Shown piece by piece: positions 35,581 to 45,991 of a DNA stretch of 64,000 bases. Made by a program: the position numbers and the translations under genes. The notes under the pieces were generated by a model that worked only from the letters and a program-made list of their open reading frames with translations, was not told where the DNA came from and did not search any database. The stretch spans positions 310,001-374,000 of the forward strand of contig NZ_NXGX01000002.1 in the NCBI RefSeq assembly GCF_002844275.1. The letters are read 5' to 3'. Numbering within the stretch: position 1 is the first letter of the stretch; each line of letters begins with the position of its first letter. Origin of the DNA: Thalassospira lohafexi. GTDB lineage: Bacteria > Pseudomonadota > Alphaproteobacteria > Rhodospirillales > Thalassospiraceae.

Positions 35581-35676
35581 GTGCCAACCCCATACTTGCC
35601 ATTGTCAGAGATGGTGCGTCGCGATAGGACTTATCTGTCTAGTCCAGTCCAACGCCCGTTTCTCAGGAAAGCCCGC

Positions 35677-36501
35677 ATGAGCACTCATAATAGCAAAGCG
35701 ATTAACGACCTTCTTGATATTATGGCCAAGCTGCGCGACCCGGATGGCGGGTGTCCTTGGGATCTGGAACAAGATTTTTCGACCATCGCCCCCTACACCA
35801 TCGAAGAAGCCTATGAAGTTGCCGACGCCATTGCCGATGGTGATATGAACGAACTTCGCGATGAGTTGGGGGATTTGCTTCTGCAGGTGGTTTTCCATGC
35901 GCAGATGGCACAGGAAGAAGGTCATTTCACCTTCGAAGATGTCGCCAACAGCATCAATGCGAAAATGATCAGCCGTCATCCCCATGTATTTGGCGAGGGA
36001 GACGCCACCACAACCGATGGCGTCAACCAGACATGGGAGAAAATCAAGGCTTCTGAACGGGCGCAAAAGGCCGAAACCAAGGGTCACGACCGTCACAGCG
36101 CGCTTGACGGTGTTGCCAGCGCCCTCCCCGCACTCATGCGGGCTGAAAAGCTGACCAAACGTGCTGCACGTGTTGGCTTTGACTGGCCAAGCACGGATGA
36201 CGTGTTTGACAAGCTTCATGAAGAAATTGACGAGCTTAAAGCCGAAATGACCGAAAACCCCGATCAGGACCGTATCGAGGATGAACTGGGCGACATGTTA
36301 TTTGTCATGGCAAACCTTGGTCGTAAGCTTGGCGTCGATCCCGAAGTCGCCCTGCGGCGCGCGAACCATAAATTCACCCGTCGCTTCCACTTCATCGAAG
36401 ATGAACTGGCGAAAGACAGCCGCACCGCGTCACAGTCCGATTTGCAAGAAATGGACGCGCTTTGGAATAAGGCAAAGAAGGTTGAACGGGGGCAGGCATA
36501 A
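35677..36501 (+). CDS. mazG: Nucleoside triphosphate pyrophosphohydrolase
   Basis: A 274-residue MazG protein with two tandem all-alpha pyrophosphatase domains. Metal-binding motifs are EEAYEVADAI...DELGDLLLQVVFH (about 47-82) in the first half and EEIDELKAEM...DELGDMLFVMANL (about 188-220) in the second. It hydrolyses NTPs and dNTPs to monophosphates and can lower ppGpp under stress. The frame is open 126 bases upstream into the ask terminator, so the ATG at 35677 with upstream CAGGAAAG was chosen. It is a separate transcription unit from the ectoine genes. Confidence 0.95.
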   Translation: MSTHNSKAINDLLDIMAKLRDPDGGCPWDLEQDFSTIAPYTIEEAYEVADAIADGDMNELRDELGDLLLQVVFHAQMAQEEGHFTFEDVANSINAKMISRHPHVFGEGDATTTDGVNQTWEKIKASERAQKAETKGHDRHSALDGVASALPALMRAEKLTKRAARVGFDWPSTDDVFDKLHEEIDELKAEMTENPDQDRIEDELGDMLFVMANLGRKLGVDPEVALRRANHKFTRRFHFIEDELAKDSRTASQSDLQEMDALWNKAKKVERGQA

Positions 36502-36542
36502 GTGCACCGGCACGACACCTGCCCCTTCATATAATATGTGCG

Positions 36543-37412
36543 TCAACCTTCAAGCGGCATATAAATCTCGGTCAAAAGCTCGGTTGGTGCCGTTTCACGC
36601 GGGTTGTTCAAATATTCCTCGAACACGGGGCCCTCGCGTACTTCTTCACCAGACTGGGGCAACCAATTGCCAAATAACCATAAATAAGCTGACTTCATAT
36701 CAGCATATGGTCCCTTGTACCGCAGGCATGCGTATCTTCCGGCCACCACCACTGTGCGTTCAACCGGCGCCTCAATCGTAACTGATTCCGTCTGATCAAG
36801 TAGCGCACCCGCCTTTGAGAACAGATCGTTTTCGGCAAAGGCATCTGGGTCGGTGTGATACACGCCAATCAGTCTGACATTTGGTTCAATCAGGTCACGC
36901 ACCGCAAGCCATCCAAACAGGCGATCAAATGCCTCACCAATTTGCATGAATGATCCGTGGTGATCGATGGTCAAAAGCGACATTTCAGGCACATCGCGTA
37001 TTTCGACAGTCCAAGGACCACAGACGCTTTCACCCTGCTCTTCAAGGGCGTCATGGAATTGGCGATGGCTGCCTTCCTTGCGATAGCGCGCCGGTGGCAT
37101 CCCATAGCTGTCAGAGAATATTCGGGTGAAAGATTGTAGATTGGGATAGCCACATCGTTTGGCGATCTTATCAATCTGAATTGCACTGTTTGCCAGCATA
37201 CCGGCCGCGCTATGAAGGCGAACGCGCTTTACCGTCGCGGCGACGGTTTCACCAAACACACCGTGATAAATGCGATGCCAATGCGTTGGCGACATACAGG
37301 CAATTTCGGCCAGTCGATTTAAATCAAGTTCGTCAGAAATATGGTCATGGATGTGGGCCTGCACGCGGGTAAGGCGGTCTTGGTAGGAGCGTTGGGCATG
37401 TAATTTGTTCAT
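36543..37412 (-). CDS. AraC-family regulator with GyrI-like effector domain
   Basis: A 289-residue protein. The N-terminal AraC DNA-binding region (about 1-110) has both helix-turn-helices: LDLNRLAEIACMSPTHWHRIYHGVFGET and IDKIAKRCGYPNLQSFTRIFSDSYGMPPARYR. The C-terminal half (about 125-285) is a GyrI/Rob-type ligand-binding domain (VEIRDVPEMSLLTIDHHGSFMQIGEAFDRLF). Such proteins often respond to amphipathic compounds. The ATG at 37412 with GAGAG upstream was chosen over a GTG at 37439. It stands alone, convergent with mazG; its target is unknown. Confidence 0.9.
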   Translation of the reverse strand: MNKLHAQRSYQDRLTRVQAHIHDHISDELDLNRLAEIACMSPTHWHRIYHGVFGETVAATVKRVRLHSAAGMLANSAIQIDKIAKRCGYPNLQSFTRIFSDSYGMPPARYRKEGSHRQFHDALEEQGESVCGPWTVEIRDVPEMSLLTIDHHGSFMQIGEAFDRLFGWLAVRDLIEPNVRLIGVYHTDPDAFAENDLFSKAGALLDQTESVTIEAPVERTVVVAGRYACLRYKGPYADMKSAYLWLFGNWLPQSGEEVREGPVFEEYLNNPRETAPTELLTEIYMPLEG

Positions 37413-37509
37413 CGTTCTCTCATGCAATTTGTTGTGCACTTTGAAAACGCTAACACGCGTCGATTTGACAAATCTTGCGATCTTGCGTCAAGCCGTGGCT
37501 CGGATCGAC

Positions 37510-38331
37510 TTACGAAAACAGCGGCAGAAGAATTTCATTCATCTCAGACCACAGGTCTTCGGAACTGGCACACAAAAGTCCGGGGGCCTCTGTATTGGCG
37601 TTATATTCATTATTACGGTCTGCGGTAATATAGCGGGCATACCCACCAGCTTCGCGCACCAAAAGCGTGCCCGGTGCGTGGTCCCAAGGCTTTAGAGTCC
37701 GATAGGCGCAAAAATCGAAATCACCACGTGCCAATTCTTCATACTCAGCACCGCAGCAGGAATAATGCGCAACGGTGTCAAAGAAATCCATATGCCCGTA
37801 ATGGCTTACAAGACGGTCACGCGCATAGGAAATCAGAAACCCTTTGGCATCGCTGGCTTTTGTGATGTGGGATCGCACCGAAACAGGATTGTCCTGATAA
37901 CGCGTCCCAGCACCCTTTTCGGCCACGGTTGCGGTTCCCTCAATCGGGTCAACAATCCATGCCGCAACCGTTTCACCCGCAACATACAAACCAACCATGC
38001 AGCGAAACGGTTGACGATTGTGGGCAAAGTTTTTGGTGCCATCGACTGGATCAATGATCCAGACGGGATCGGATGCGGCAAATGCACGGTCCTGTAATTT
38101 CGGATCGGCATGTGCTGACTCTTCGCCCAAGGCGATACTGCCCGGTAACAGGTCGGTTAACCGGGCAGTTAAAACGCGTTCGGCTTCTGTATCGGCGATG
38201 GTCACCAGATCAAGCGCGTGGGTTTTAGCCTCGATATCTTCATCGGCCAGTTGTCCAAAGCGCGGGGCAATTTCAGCAGCCGATACTTCCCGGATGATAC
38301 CGGTTACTTTTTCAATATCGACTTTCACCAC
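37510..38331 (-). CDS. Inositol monophosphatase family protein
   Basis: About 273 residues. The metal-binding motifs of the FIG superfamily are present: GEESAH (about 68) and the core WIIDPVDGTKNFAHNRQPFRCMVGLY (about 91-116), with the third motif KPWDHAPGTLLVREAGG (about 214-230). It dephosphorylates inositol phosphate, histidinol phosphate or PAP-like substrates; which one cannot be read. The frame is open to a TTG at 38364, but AGAAGGAG lies inside that extension and points to GTG at 38331 (or 38328). It follows hflX by about 30 bases and is probably co-transcribed. Confidence 0.88.
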   Translation of the reverse strand: MVKVDIEKVTGIIREVSAAEIAPRFGQLADEDIEAKTHALDLVTIADTEAERVLTARLTDLLPGSIALGEESAHADPKLQDRAFAASDPVWIIDPVDGTKNFAHNRQPFRCMVGLYVAGETVAAWIVDPIEGTATVAEKGAGTRYQDNPVSVRSHITKASDAKGFLISYARDRLVSHYGHMDFFDTVAHYSCCGAEYEELARGDFDFCAYRTLKPWDHAPGTLLVREAGGYARYITADRNNEYNANTEAPGLLCASSEDLWSEMNEILLPLFS

Positions 38332-38364
38332 AACGCAATTTCTCCTTCTGGCGTTTAACGACAA

Positions 38365-39744
38365 TCAGACAACGTGTATTTCAAAACCAGATTTAGCACA
38401 CCAGTCTTCAAAACGCCCCACCCGCGTAGAATCTATCCGCACCTGAATGGCAATACCGTCATCGCCTTCTGTGCGCTGAAGAACTTCACCATGTTCATAA
38501 AGACGTGCCAGCGATTTGCCATCCGAATACGGCACGCACAGCTCAAACACCGGCATATGTTCCGTAAGCCGGTCTTCAACCAAGCCCAGAAGCGCATCGC
38601 AATTCGTACCCTTAATGGCCGAAATGGCGATCGTGTTGTCGTGGCGCGCCGCTGACTCGTTCACCGCCTGCAGGTCATCACCTTTAAGCTGGTCAATCTT
38701 GTTAAGCGCTTCAACAAGTTCTTCGCCGTCAATTGCCTTTTGCAGCCCAAGTTCCTTAAGAACTTCAAGCACATCAAGCCGTTGCTCTTCTGTTTCTGCC
38801 GAAGCCACATCACGCACATGGACAATCAAATCCGCTTCAAGCACTTCTTCAAGTGTTGCACGGAATGCTGCCACCAGATCGTGCGGCAAATCGGAAACAA
38901 ATCCGACAGTGTCAGACAGAATGACCTTGCGTCCACTTGGCAAAATCAGACCGCGCATGGTCGGATCAAGAGTTGCAAACAGCATGTCCTCGGCAAACAC
39001 CTCGGACGTGGTCAGCTGATTAAACAGCGTCGATTTTCCGGAGTTGGTATAGCCCACCAAGGCCACAATAGGATATGGCACACGGCGACGTGCTTCGCGG
39101 TGAAGCTCACGTGTCCGTTTAACTTCCTCAAGCTCACGCCGAAGTTTGGCAAGCTTGTCACCAATCAAACGACGGTCAATCTCGATCTGACGTTCACCCG
39201 GGCCGGCAAGGAAGCCGCGACCACCTCTCTGACGCTCAAGGTGGGTCCATGTGCGAACCAGTCGTGACCGCTGATAACTCAGCAATGCCAATTGTACCTG
39301 CAAGCGTCCCTCACGGGTCCGCGCACGGTCAGCAAAAATCTCAAGGATCAGACCGGTACGGTCAATAACCTTGCACTTCCACTCTTTCTCCAGGTTACGC
39401 TGCTGGATCGGGGTAAGTTGGCCATTGATCATAACGATGTCGGCTTCTTCTGCCTTGATCTGCAGACCGAGCCGTTCGGTAACGCCCTTCCCAAATAAGG
39501 TCGAAGGGCGTACTTTTGCGATGGGCACAATATCTGCGCCCACCACTTCAAAATCCAACGCGCCAGTCAAACTGATTGACTCGGCCAGACGCGACGATGC
39601 GTCACGCCAGGACGCTTTCTGGTCCGCGCGTTTTAGTTCCGGGTGGAAAACGAGGACTCGGGGGGCTTCCGGCTCAGTGCCTCCCCCCGACGTCAGAGAT
39701 TCTTCAGCTATTTTCTTCTTCCGTTGCTGGCTGGCTCGGATCAA
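38365..39744 (-). CDS. hflX: Ribosome-splitting GTPase HflX
   Basis: About 459 residues. An N-terminal HflX domain (about 28-195, with [11 protein letters not shown] and [14 protein letters not shown]) precedes a G domain with P-loop [17 protein letters not shown], switch [14 protein letters not shown] and NKID. HflX splits stalled or hibernating ribosomes after stress. The frame lacks any ATG or GTG near its conserved beginning; the best start is TTG at 39744, which overlaps the end of hfq by 41 bases. This hfq-hflX coupling is widespread. The exact start is uncertain. Confidence 0.93.
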   Translation of the reverse strand: MIRASQQRKKKIAEESLTSGGGTEPEAPRVLVFHPELKRADQKASWRDASSRLAESISLTGALDFEVVGADIVPIAKVRPSTLFGKGVTERLGLQIKAEEADIVMINGQLTPIQQRNLEKEWKCKVIDRTGLILEIFADRARTREGRLQVQLALLSYQRSRLVRTWTHLERQRGGRGFLAGPGERQIEIDRRLIGDKLAKLRRELEEVKRTRELHREARRRVPYPIVALVGYTNSGKSTLFNQLTTSEVFAEDMLFATLDPTMRGLILPSGRKVILSDTVGFVSDLPHDLVAAFRATLEEVLEADLIVHVRDVASAETEEQRLDVLEVLKELGLQKAIDGEELVEALNKIDQLKGDDLQAVNESAARHDNTIAISAIKGTNCDALLGLVEDRLTEHMPVFELCVPYSDGKSLARLYEHGEVLQRTEGDDGIAIQVRIDSTRVGRFEDWCAKSGFEIHVV

Positions 39745-39961
39745 ACAGTTTGATCGGTGTCGTCGGCATTACCGTCGAGATCGCGTGTTTGTACACGAGC
39801 TGGGTGTGAGCATCGCGCCGCAGCAAAACAGAGAAATTGTCAAACCAGGTGATAATCCCCTGCAATTTGACTCCGTTGACCAGAAACACGGTAACCGGCG
39901 TTTTGTTTTTACGGCAATAATTCAGGAAAACGTCCTGAACATTTTGTGATTTTTCCGCCAT
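39704..39961 (-). CDS. hfq: RNA chaperone Hfq
   Basis: An 85-residue Sm-like protein that pairs small RNAs with messengers. The Sm1 and Sm2 motifs are clear: [28 protein letters not shown] and the RNA-binding YKHAIST segment (57-63). The C-terminal tail (about 15 residues, [11 protein letters not shown]) is short and acidic as in alphaproteobacteria. It lies in the ntrBCYX-trkA-hfq-hflX neighbourhood known from rhizobia and Azospirillum, where Hfq is linked to nitrogen regulation (NrfA). The 119 bases upstream probably hold its promoter. Confidence 0.97.
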   Translation of the reverse strand: MAEKSQNVQDVFLNYCRKNKTPVTVFLVNGVKLQGIITWFDNFSVLLRRDAHTQLVYKHAISTVMPTTPIKLFDPSQPATEEENS

Positions 39962-40080
39962 TGGTTAGACCTAGCCTTCTTTTATGAGCGTTTTTTTAGT
40001 TTCGGGCGGCCAAGCAAAATGCGGAACCATCGACGTCAAGTTCGTCACGGTTCCAGCCCCATCTTAATGACCAACCTGAA

Positions 40081-40767
40081 CTATAAGACTTTCGTAAAGG
40101 TTTTTACAACCCTTACAAGCGCTTCGCAATCAGCGAAATGCCAATCAGGGTCGAGATTCGCGGAATTCTGCGCATCACTGTGTCCGGTAATTTCATCCCC
40201 AATCAGGATTGCAGTTGCCCCGACGTTGCGCGCGCATTGAATATCGACAACACTATCGCCTACAAACCAGAGATTCTCATATTGCGGCGCCGAAGAGTCG
40301 CCCATTGCCATATGCACAGGGTCGGCGGCAGGTTTATCATTAGCGGCATCTGTCGCCCCGACAATTTGACTAAAAAACGTGGTCCAGCCAAGATGTTCGG
40401 CCTCTTTGCGCAAAAAGTCACCGTTCTTATTGCTGACGACACCGATGTATGTCCCGTTTTCACGCAGCGCACACAAAAGATCATAGGCACCGGTCAAAGG
40501 TGTCAACGTTTCAAGGTGAATGCTGCGAAAATGTGCGTAAAAACTATCCTTGGCAGCTTCCCAGCGATCTTCGCCAAACAAAACAGGGAAACTATCACGA
40601 AGTGATCGGGCAACCCGTTGCTTGGTTTCATCAAGCGACCATTTGGGTTTGTCGAACTCTTCAAATGTCATGTTCAGGGCTGCCTGAATGGTACCCCAAC
40701 TGTCAACAAGGGTATTATCCCAGTCAAACAGGACGGCATTTGGTCGATGAGGCAATTGGTCAGACAT
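40081..40767 (-). CDS. HAD-family hydrolase, phosphoglycolate-phosphatase-like
   Basis: A 228-residue haloacid-dehalogenase-type phosphatase. Motif I is FDWDNTLVDSW (about 14-24, nucleophile Asp), motif II VVSNK (about 109), motif III Lys in NDKPAADP (about 145) and motif IV WFVGDSVVDIQCA (about 168-180). The cap domain is the small helical type seen in Gph. It lies between trkA and hfq; its substrate may be phosphoglycolate or another small phosphate ester, which the sequence does not settle. Confidence 0.88.
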   Translation of the reverse strand: MSDQLPHRPNAVLFDWDNTLVDSWGTIQAALNMTFEEFDKPKWSLDETKQRVARSLRDSFPVLFGEDRWEAAKDSFYAHFRSIHLETLTPLTGAYDLLCALRENGTYIGVVSNKNGDFLRKEAEHLGWTTFFSQIVGATDAANDKPAADPVHMAMGDSSAPQYENLWFVGDSVVDIQCARNVGATAILIGDEITGHSDAQNSANLDPDWHFADCEALVRVVKTFTKVL

Positions 40768-40830
40768 AACGAAATCCGGTGGCTTGGGTGGATATTATTT
40801 GTATGAGGATTATAGAAAGCCCGACGCAGA

Positions 40831-42210
40831 TCAGAAGTATTCGAGACGTACAGCAAACATTTTCTCGACCTTTTTGATCTGCTCAGACCCGGCAAAGACA
40901 ACAATGCGATCGTTCGCTTCGATCACGGTATTGGCACGCGGCATGACAACTTCACCATTTCGCAAGATTGCGCCAAACACCACACTGGCTGGCATGGCAA
41001 TATCCTTAATTGCCTTACCGACAATCGGTGCTGTTTCAAGTGCCTCTGCCTCAAGCACCTCACCAAAGCCTTCTGACAGGCTATGAACCGCACGGATACG
41101 CCCACGGCGCACATGATGCAGGATCGTCGACACTGTCGTCATGCGCGGGCTGATGACCACATCAACGCCCAGTTCAGACACCAGCGAGTTATAGGTGCTT
41201 TTATTAATCAGCGTCAGAGCACGCGGGCAGCCATACCGCTTTGCGAGCAAAGATGCCAGAATGTTGGTTTCGTCATCGTTGGTAAGCGCAACCACGGCCT
41301 CGGCATTGCCGACGTTTGCTTCTTCAAGCAATTCTGGATCAAGCACGTCTCCGTGCAAAACCACGCTTTTCTTTGGCAACTTTTGGGCGACATAGCGCGC
41401 GCGCTCGGCGTCGGCCTCGACAAGGCGTGTGGTCACGCCCGGGAAGTTCTTGTTGATTTCTTCGGCTAGGAACAGCGCGATGTTCCCCCCGCCAAAGATG
41501 ACAATACGGCGTGCTTCGGGGTCTTCGTGCCCGAATGCGGACATTGCCCGATCCACCTGATCGCTTGACACCGCAAGATACACAAGGTCACCGGCCAGCA
41601 TTTGATCATCGCCCTTGGGATAGACCGGCTTGTCATTGCGGATCATACCAAGGATCGAAATATTCAAATCCGGGAACAGCTGATGAAGCTGACGCAGTGG
41701 CGTATTGATCACCGGGCAGTCTTCGCTACACCGCAGGCCAAGGATTTTGACCTTGTCATCGGCAAACGGGATCATATCGAACGCCCCGGGCGCCTGCAGA
41801 CGGCGCGCAACGGCACGGGCCACTTCCATTTCCGGAGAAATCACCACATCAATTGGCAACTTTTCACGGCCAAACAAACTGGCCCATTCCGGCTGCAAAT
41901 AGGTTTGGCTTCGGATACGGGCGATCTTGGTCGGTACGTTGAACAGCGAATGAGCGACCTGACAGGCAGTCATGTTGACTTCGTCAGCAAAGGTCACCGC
42001 AATCAGCATGTCGGCTTCTTCTGCGCCTGCCTGCTGGAGAATATCAGGGTGAGAGCCAAACCCGATGATGCCTTTGACCTCTAGCGTGTCCGAAATTTTC
42101 CGGACCAGTTCTTCGGACTGGTCGATCACGGTTACATCATTGTTTTCTGCAGACAGATATTTGGCAATGTGGAAACCCACCTGCCCGGCCCCGCAAATGA
42201 TGACCTTCAT
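40831..42210 (-). CDS. trkA: Trk potassium uptake system NAD-binding protein
   Basis: A 459-residue cytoplasmic protein with the duplicated RCK layout of TrkA: NAD-binding MKVIICGAGQVGFHIAKYLS (1-20) and a second Rossmann motif VIFGGGNIALFLAEEI (about 233-248), each followed by a C-terminal ligand-binding lobe (about 145-220 and 375-455). It gates the TrkH/TrkG membrane channel in response to nucleotides. It follows ntrX by 84 bases, a placement well known in Azospirillum and Rhodospirillum. No trkH lies in the window. Confidence 0.95.
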   Translation of the reverse strand: MKVIICGAGQVGFHIAKYLSAENNDVTVIDQSEELVRKISDTLEVKGIIGFGSHPDILQQAGAEEADMLIAVTFADEVNMTACQVAHSLFNVPTKIARIRSQTYLQPEWASLFGREKLPIDVVISPEMEVARAVARRLQAPGAFDMIPFADDKVKILGLRCSEDCPVINTPLRQLHQLFPDLNISILGMIRNDKPVYPKGDDQMLAGDLVYLAVSSDQVDRAMSAFGHEDPEARRIVIFGGGNIALFLAEEINKNFPGVTTRLVEADAERARYVAQKLPKKSVVLHGDVLDPELLEEANVGNAEAVVALTNDDETNILASLLAKRYGCPRALTLINKSTYNSLVSELGVDVVISPRMTTVSTILHHVRRGRIRAVHSLSEGFGEVLEAEALETAPIVGKAIKDIAMPASVVFGAILRNGEVVMPRANTVIEANDRIVVFAGSEQIKKVEKMFAVRLEYF

Positions 42211-42294
42211 CGTGTATTCTCCCGTTCACAGCAGCCTGCGATGTCGCGACTGGTAATCAGAGTTATCCTAACACTGATATCAACAGGCTGATAA

Positions 42295-43668
42295 TCAGCC
42301 GCCAACACCTAGGCTTTTAAGCTTGCGATGCAACGCGGAACGTTCCATCCCGACAAAGGCCGCTGTTTTGGAAATGTTGCCCGCAAACCGGTCGATCTGT
42401 GTCTGCAGATATTCTTTTTCGAACATCTCGCGTGCTTCGCGCAGCGGCAATGCCATGATTTCACTGGTTTTGTCAAAACTTAGCGATGTTGGCATGTCCG
42501 AAAACAGCTCAGACGGCAGCATCTTGCCCGTGATGATATCGGTTGTATTGTCGTCCGGCGCCATGATCATCAAACGTTCAATGACGTTGCGAAGCTGCCG
42601 GACATTCCCTGGCCAATCGTAAGCGTGAAGGGTCGCCATGGCTTCTGGCGACAGCTTACGTTGGGGAAGCCCGGTCGCCTCGGCATAGCGTACCAGAAAC
42701 CGTTCGGCGAGTTCGGGGATATCATCGCGACGTTGCTGAAGTGATGGCACCTCAAGCGGCACCACGTTCAAGCGATAATAAAGATCCTGACGGAATGTTT
42801 GCTCGGCAATACGGGCTTCAAGATCACGCGCGGTTGTCGCAATCACACGGACATCGACACTTACCGGAAGCGCACCACCGACACGTTCAAACGTCTGATC
42901 TTGCAAAACACGAACAATTTTTCCTTGCGTTTCCAAGGGCATATCAGCCACTTCATCAAGCAAAAGCGTGCCGCCATGCGCCAGTTCAAGAACCCCGGTA
43001 CGCGCGTCGCGATCTGATGACGCCTCCGCACCAAACAGGGATTCTTCCATCGTTTCAGGCGAGATATTTGCGCAGTTCAATACGACAAACGGGGCTTCTG
43101 ACCGTGCCGACTTCTTATGGATAAGCCGGGCAATAACTTCCTTGCCCGACCCTGCCGGTCCATTGATCAGGACACGACTGCCCGTTCTGGCAACACGTTC
43201 GGCCGCCTGACGCAAATTATTAACCGCAGAAGACTTGCCAATCAGTTCGTTATCACCGCCAGCTTTAAGGGTGAGTTCACGGTTTTCACGGCGAAGACGC
43301 GCATCATCAATGGCGCGCTCGACAACCAGCAACAGACGATCCGTATTAAACGGCTTCTCAATGAAGTCATAGGCACCGCTACGCGATGCTTCGAGTGCGG
43401 TTTCAATGTTGCCGTGGCCTGAAATCATCACAACAGGCACTTCGCTGTGTTCACGTTTGATCAGCTTAAGCGTCTCAATACCGTCATGGTCGCTCTGATC
43501 CATCCAGATATCGAGCACAACCAGACTGGGGCGGCGCGCAGAAACCTGCGACAGCGCTTCCTGACTCGAACCCGCTTGTCGTGTGGTATAGCCCTCGTCT
43601 TCCAAAATACCGGAAATAAGTGCCCGGATATCTTGTTCATCATCGACAATCAGAATGTCGTGCGCCAT
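42295..43668 (-). CDS. ntrX: Response regulator NtrX
   Basis: A 457-residue protein. The receiver domain has the phosphoacceptor Asp 53 (VVLDIWMD) and Lys in FIEKPFN. The AAA+ domain has Walker A NGPAGSGKE (about 169-177) and Walker B GGTLLLDEVAD, and the Fis-type helix-turn-helix closes the protein (GNISKTAAFVGMERSALHRKLKSLG). The loop where NtrC carries GAFTGA reads GAEASSDRDARTG, so contact with sigma-54 is unlikely; this loss is typical of alphaproteobacterial NtrX. It works with NtrY in nitrogen, redox or envelope control. Confidence 0.96.
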   Translation of the reverse strand: MAHDILIVDDEQDIRALISGILEDEGYTTRQAGSSQEALSQVSARRPSLVVLDIWMDQSDHDGIETLKLIKREHSEVPVVMISGHGNIETALEASRSGAYDFIEKPFNTDRLLLVVERAIDDARLRRENRELTLKAGGDNELIGKSSAVNNLRQAAERVARTGSRVLINGPAGSGKEVIARLIHKKSARSEAPFVVLNCANISPETMEESLFGAEASSDRDARTGVLELAHGGTLLLDEVADMPLETQGKIVRVLQDQTFERVGGALPVSVDVRVIATTARDLEARIAEQTFRQDLYYRLNVVPLEVPSLQQRRDDIPELAERFLVRYAEATGLPQRKLSPEAMATLHAYDWPGNVRQLRNVIERLMIMAPDDNTTDIITGKMLPSELFSDMPTSLSFDKTSEIMALPLREAREMFEKEYLQTQIDRFAGNISKTAAFVGMERSALHRKLKSLGVGG

Positions 43669-43726
43669 ATCGTGACCAAATCAATTTTCTGTTTTCATTG
43701 TAAGGCAGGCAATTGGATCAACTGCC

Positions 43727-45991
43727 TTAGGAATGTGTGTCGTCCGCTGGATCGTCCGTTGCAAGATCAACAACCAGCGGGAAGGAAAGCGTAACCGTTG
43801 CCCCCGCTTCAACACCGTCAGACAGTATCAGTTCTCCACCATGATCTTCCATGATTTTCTTGACGATCGCCAATCCAAGTCCGGTTCCCTTGGCACGGGT
43901 CGTTACATACGGTTCGGTGAGACGTTCACGATGTTCAACCGGAAGCCCACGGCCATTATCGGAAACCGCAACAAACACACGTTTTGTTTCATCTGATTGC
44001 GTGATTGATACTTCGATCCGCCCCGGTGGCAGATCACCGCCATCGCCATCGCGACCATCAATTGCCTCAGCCGCGTTCTTCAGCGTATTTGTCAGGCATT
44101 GGTTCACCTGCCGTGAATCACATGAGATTTTCAGATCGCGAAACGCGTTCGAATCAAAGTCATACGTAATCTTTGTGTGCGCCTGTTTTTGAAGGAAAAT
44201 AGCGCTCTTAACAAGATCGGTTATTTTCTCTGAACGCATTTTGGGCGTTGGCATCCGAGCGAAACTGGAAAACTCGTCAACCATACGGCCAATGTCAGAT
44301 ACTTGACGAATGATCGTGTCGGTACAGGTCTGGAAGACTTCCTTGTCGTCGCCAATCTGCTTGAGGTAACGCCGCTTAAGCCGTTCAGCCGAAAGCTGGA
44401 TCGGGGTAAGCGGATTTTTGATCTCATGGGCGATACGGCGTGCAACATCGGCCCAGGCAGCCATTCTCTGGGCAGTTTGCAACTCAGTGACATCATCGAA
44501 TGTGACGACGTAACCGAAAACAGCACCATCGTCGGCCCATTCTGCGGTAACACGTGCCAGAAGTGTCAAATTGACGCCATTTCGGCGAATTTCGATCTGG
44601 CGCGGCTTGCTGCGATCGCCATCACGGGTCAGATCGCCAAATAACGGCTCAAACTCGGGGATAACAGTGCTTAGTTTCTGCCCCAGATAATCTTCGAGAT
44701 CCACGCCCAGCAAATCGGATGCACTGCGGTTCGGCAGTTCGATATTGCTTTCAGGGTCTAGGCCAATCACACCCGCAGTCACCCCGCCAAGGATCGCTTC
44801 GGTAAAGCGTCGTCGTTCATCATTTAGCCGGTTTGCAGCGACCAACTCATTGCGTTGCGTATCAAGCTGCGCGGTCATTCGGTTAAAGGCACGCGACAAC
44901 GCTTCGAGTTCGTCGCCCTGCCCGTCGAGTGGCACACGGTAGGTCAAGTCACCATCGCGCACACGTTCAGCAGCAATGATCAACTGGGACACCGGTTGCA
45001 CCAATCGGGTGGCAACCATAAGACCAAGCGTCACCGCGGCCAGCAACAACACAACCGAGATCAACACAAAGATCATCACAAAGGTGATGACAATCCCTGA
45101 TCGTTCGCCTTCAAGACTTTCATAGGCATCAACAGCACGGCGCGCCTTATCGATACGATCAAGAACATTCGGATCGACAAACCGGCCGACCAGCAAATAT
45201 GCATCTACAAAGCTTGGGATTTTTGCCAATGCCCGGATCCGGTTGTCAGACGACCCGATCATCAGAACCACATCCTTGATCCGTGCGTCGTCAAAAACTT
45301 CCGGTGGGATATTTTTTAATTCGAAATCATTTGAAAAACTGTAATCGGACTGGGCAATAATCTGCCCGGAACCGTCAATCATCAAGACCTCCGGCAACCC
45401 ACGCGCCAGCGCCTGATCGGTTAGAATGTCAGAAATTCGATCCGCATTGGTCGAGAAATTCACACCAAACCGTTGAAGATCGTTGGTCGTTGCCAGTACG
45501 TCGGCACGGATCAATTCCTGATGCTCTTTAAGGTAAGCATCCGCAATCACCATGCTTTCTTCGACCGCCGTTCTGATCCGGTCACTAAACCAGCCCTGAA
45601 TCCCGAAATGCAGGAACAAGGCCGAAAAGACGGCAACCACAATCGCCGGCGTCACCGCCACAAGCGAAAACATCAGGACCATACGAGTGTGAAGCTTTGC
45701 GCCCGCAACACCACGCCGACGTTCGACCCAAATCTGCACCAGTTTCCGGGCCACCAGTGTTGCCAGCAGCAACACCAACACCAAATCGGCATTCAACAGC
45801 AACAGGATCAGGCGCGGGTCGGGCTGGAATGGCGCCGTTCCCGTCATCGCAAGATAGGTTGCCGTTACTGATATGAGTGCAGCTGCGACCAAGCCAAACG
45901 CAAACCTGCGCGATTGGCCCAACCGCCCCAGAAACCGTACAAAGCCCGACCGTAAAAACCGGTTGGAGATCGAACGGTCGGTATTATTCAT
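43727..45991 (-). CDS. ntrY: Sensor histidine kinase NtrY
   Basis: A 754-residue membrane kinase. Transmembrane helices fall near residues 31-50, 62-82, 105-130 and 298-325 with a periplasmic domain of about 165 residues, then HAMP (about 326-380), PAS (about 395-505), the H-box [15 protein letters not shown] with His 522 and a HATPase domain ([27 protein letters not shown]). It phosphorylates NtrX encoded 58 bases downstream and can cross-talk with NtrC. Its start overlaps ntrC by four bases. Confidence 0.96.
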   Translation of the reverse strand: MNNTDRSISNRFLRSGFVRFLGRLGQSRRFAFGLVAAALISVTATYLAMTGTAPFQPDPRLILLLLNADLVLVLLLATLVARKLVQIWVERRRGVAGAKLHTRMVLMFSLVAVTPAIVVAVFSALFLHFGIQGWFSDRIRTAVEESMVIADAYLKEHQELIRADVLATTNDLQRFGVNFSTNADRISDILTDQALARGLPEVLMIDGSGQIIAQSDYSFSNDFELKNIPPEVFDDARIKDVVLMIGSSDNRIRALAKIPSFVDAYLLVGRFVDPNVLDRIDKARRAVDAYESLEGERSGIVITFVMIFVLISVVLLLAAVTLGLMVATRLVQPVSQLIIAAERVRDGDLTYRVPLDGQGDELEALSRAFNRMTAQLDTQRNELVAANRLNDERRRFTEAILGGVTAGVIGLDPESNIELPNRSASDLLGVDLEDYLGQKLSTVIPEFEPLFGDLTRDGDRSKPRQIEIRRNGVNLTLLARVTAEWADDGAVFGYVVTFDDVTELQTAQRMAAWADVARRIAHEIKNPLTPIQLSAERLKRRYLKQIGDDKEVFQTCTDTIIRQVSDIGRMVDEFSSFARMPTPKMRSEKITDLVKSAIFLQKQAHTKITYDFDSNAFRDLKISCDSRQVNQCLTNTLKNAAEAIDGRDGDGGDLPPGRIEVSITQSDETKRVFVAVSDNGRGLPVEHRERLTEPYVTTRAKGTGLGLAIVKKIMEDHGGELILSDGVEAGATVTLSFPLVVDLATDDPADDTHS

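Noticed and set aside
35515..35676. An ectD (ectoine hydroxylase) gene after ask
   Set aside because: The ask gene is followed at once by a strong terminator and then mazG; no dioxygenase motif is present in the window.
42286..42300. Near-perfect palindrome GGCTGAT-A-ATCAGCC at the ntrX stop
   Set aside because: The one-base centre does not allow a good hairpin and the sequence is largely set by the last ntrX codons, so it was not called as a terminator.
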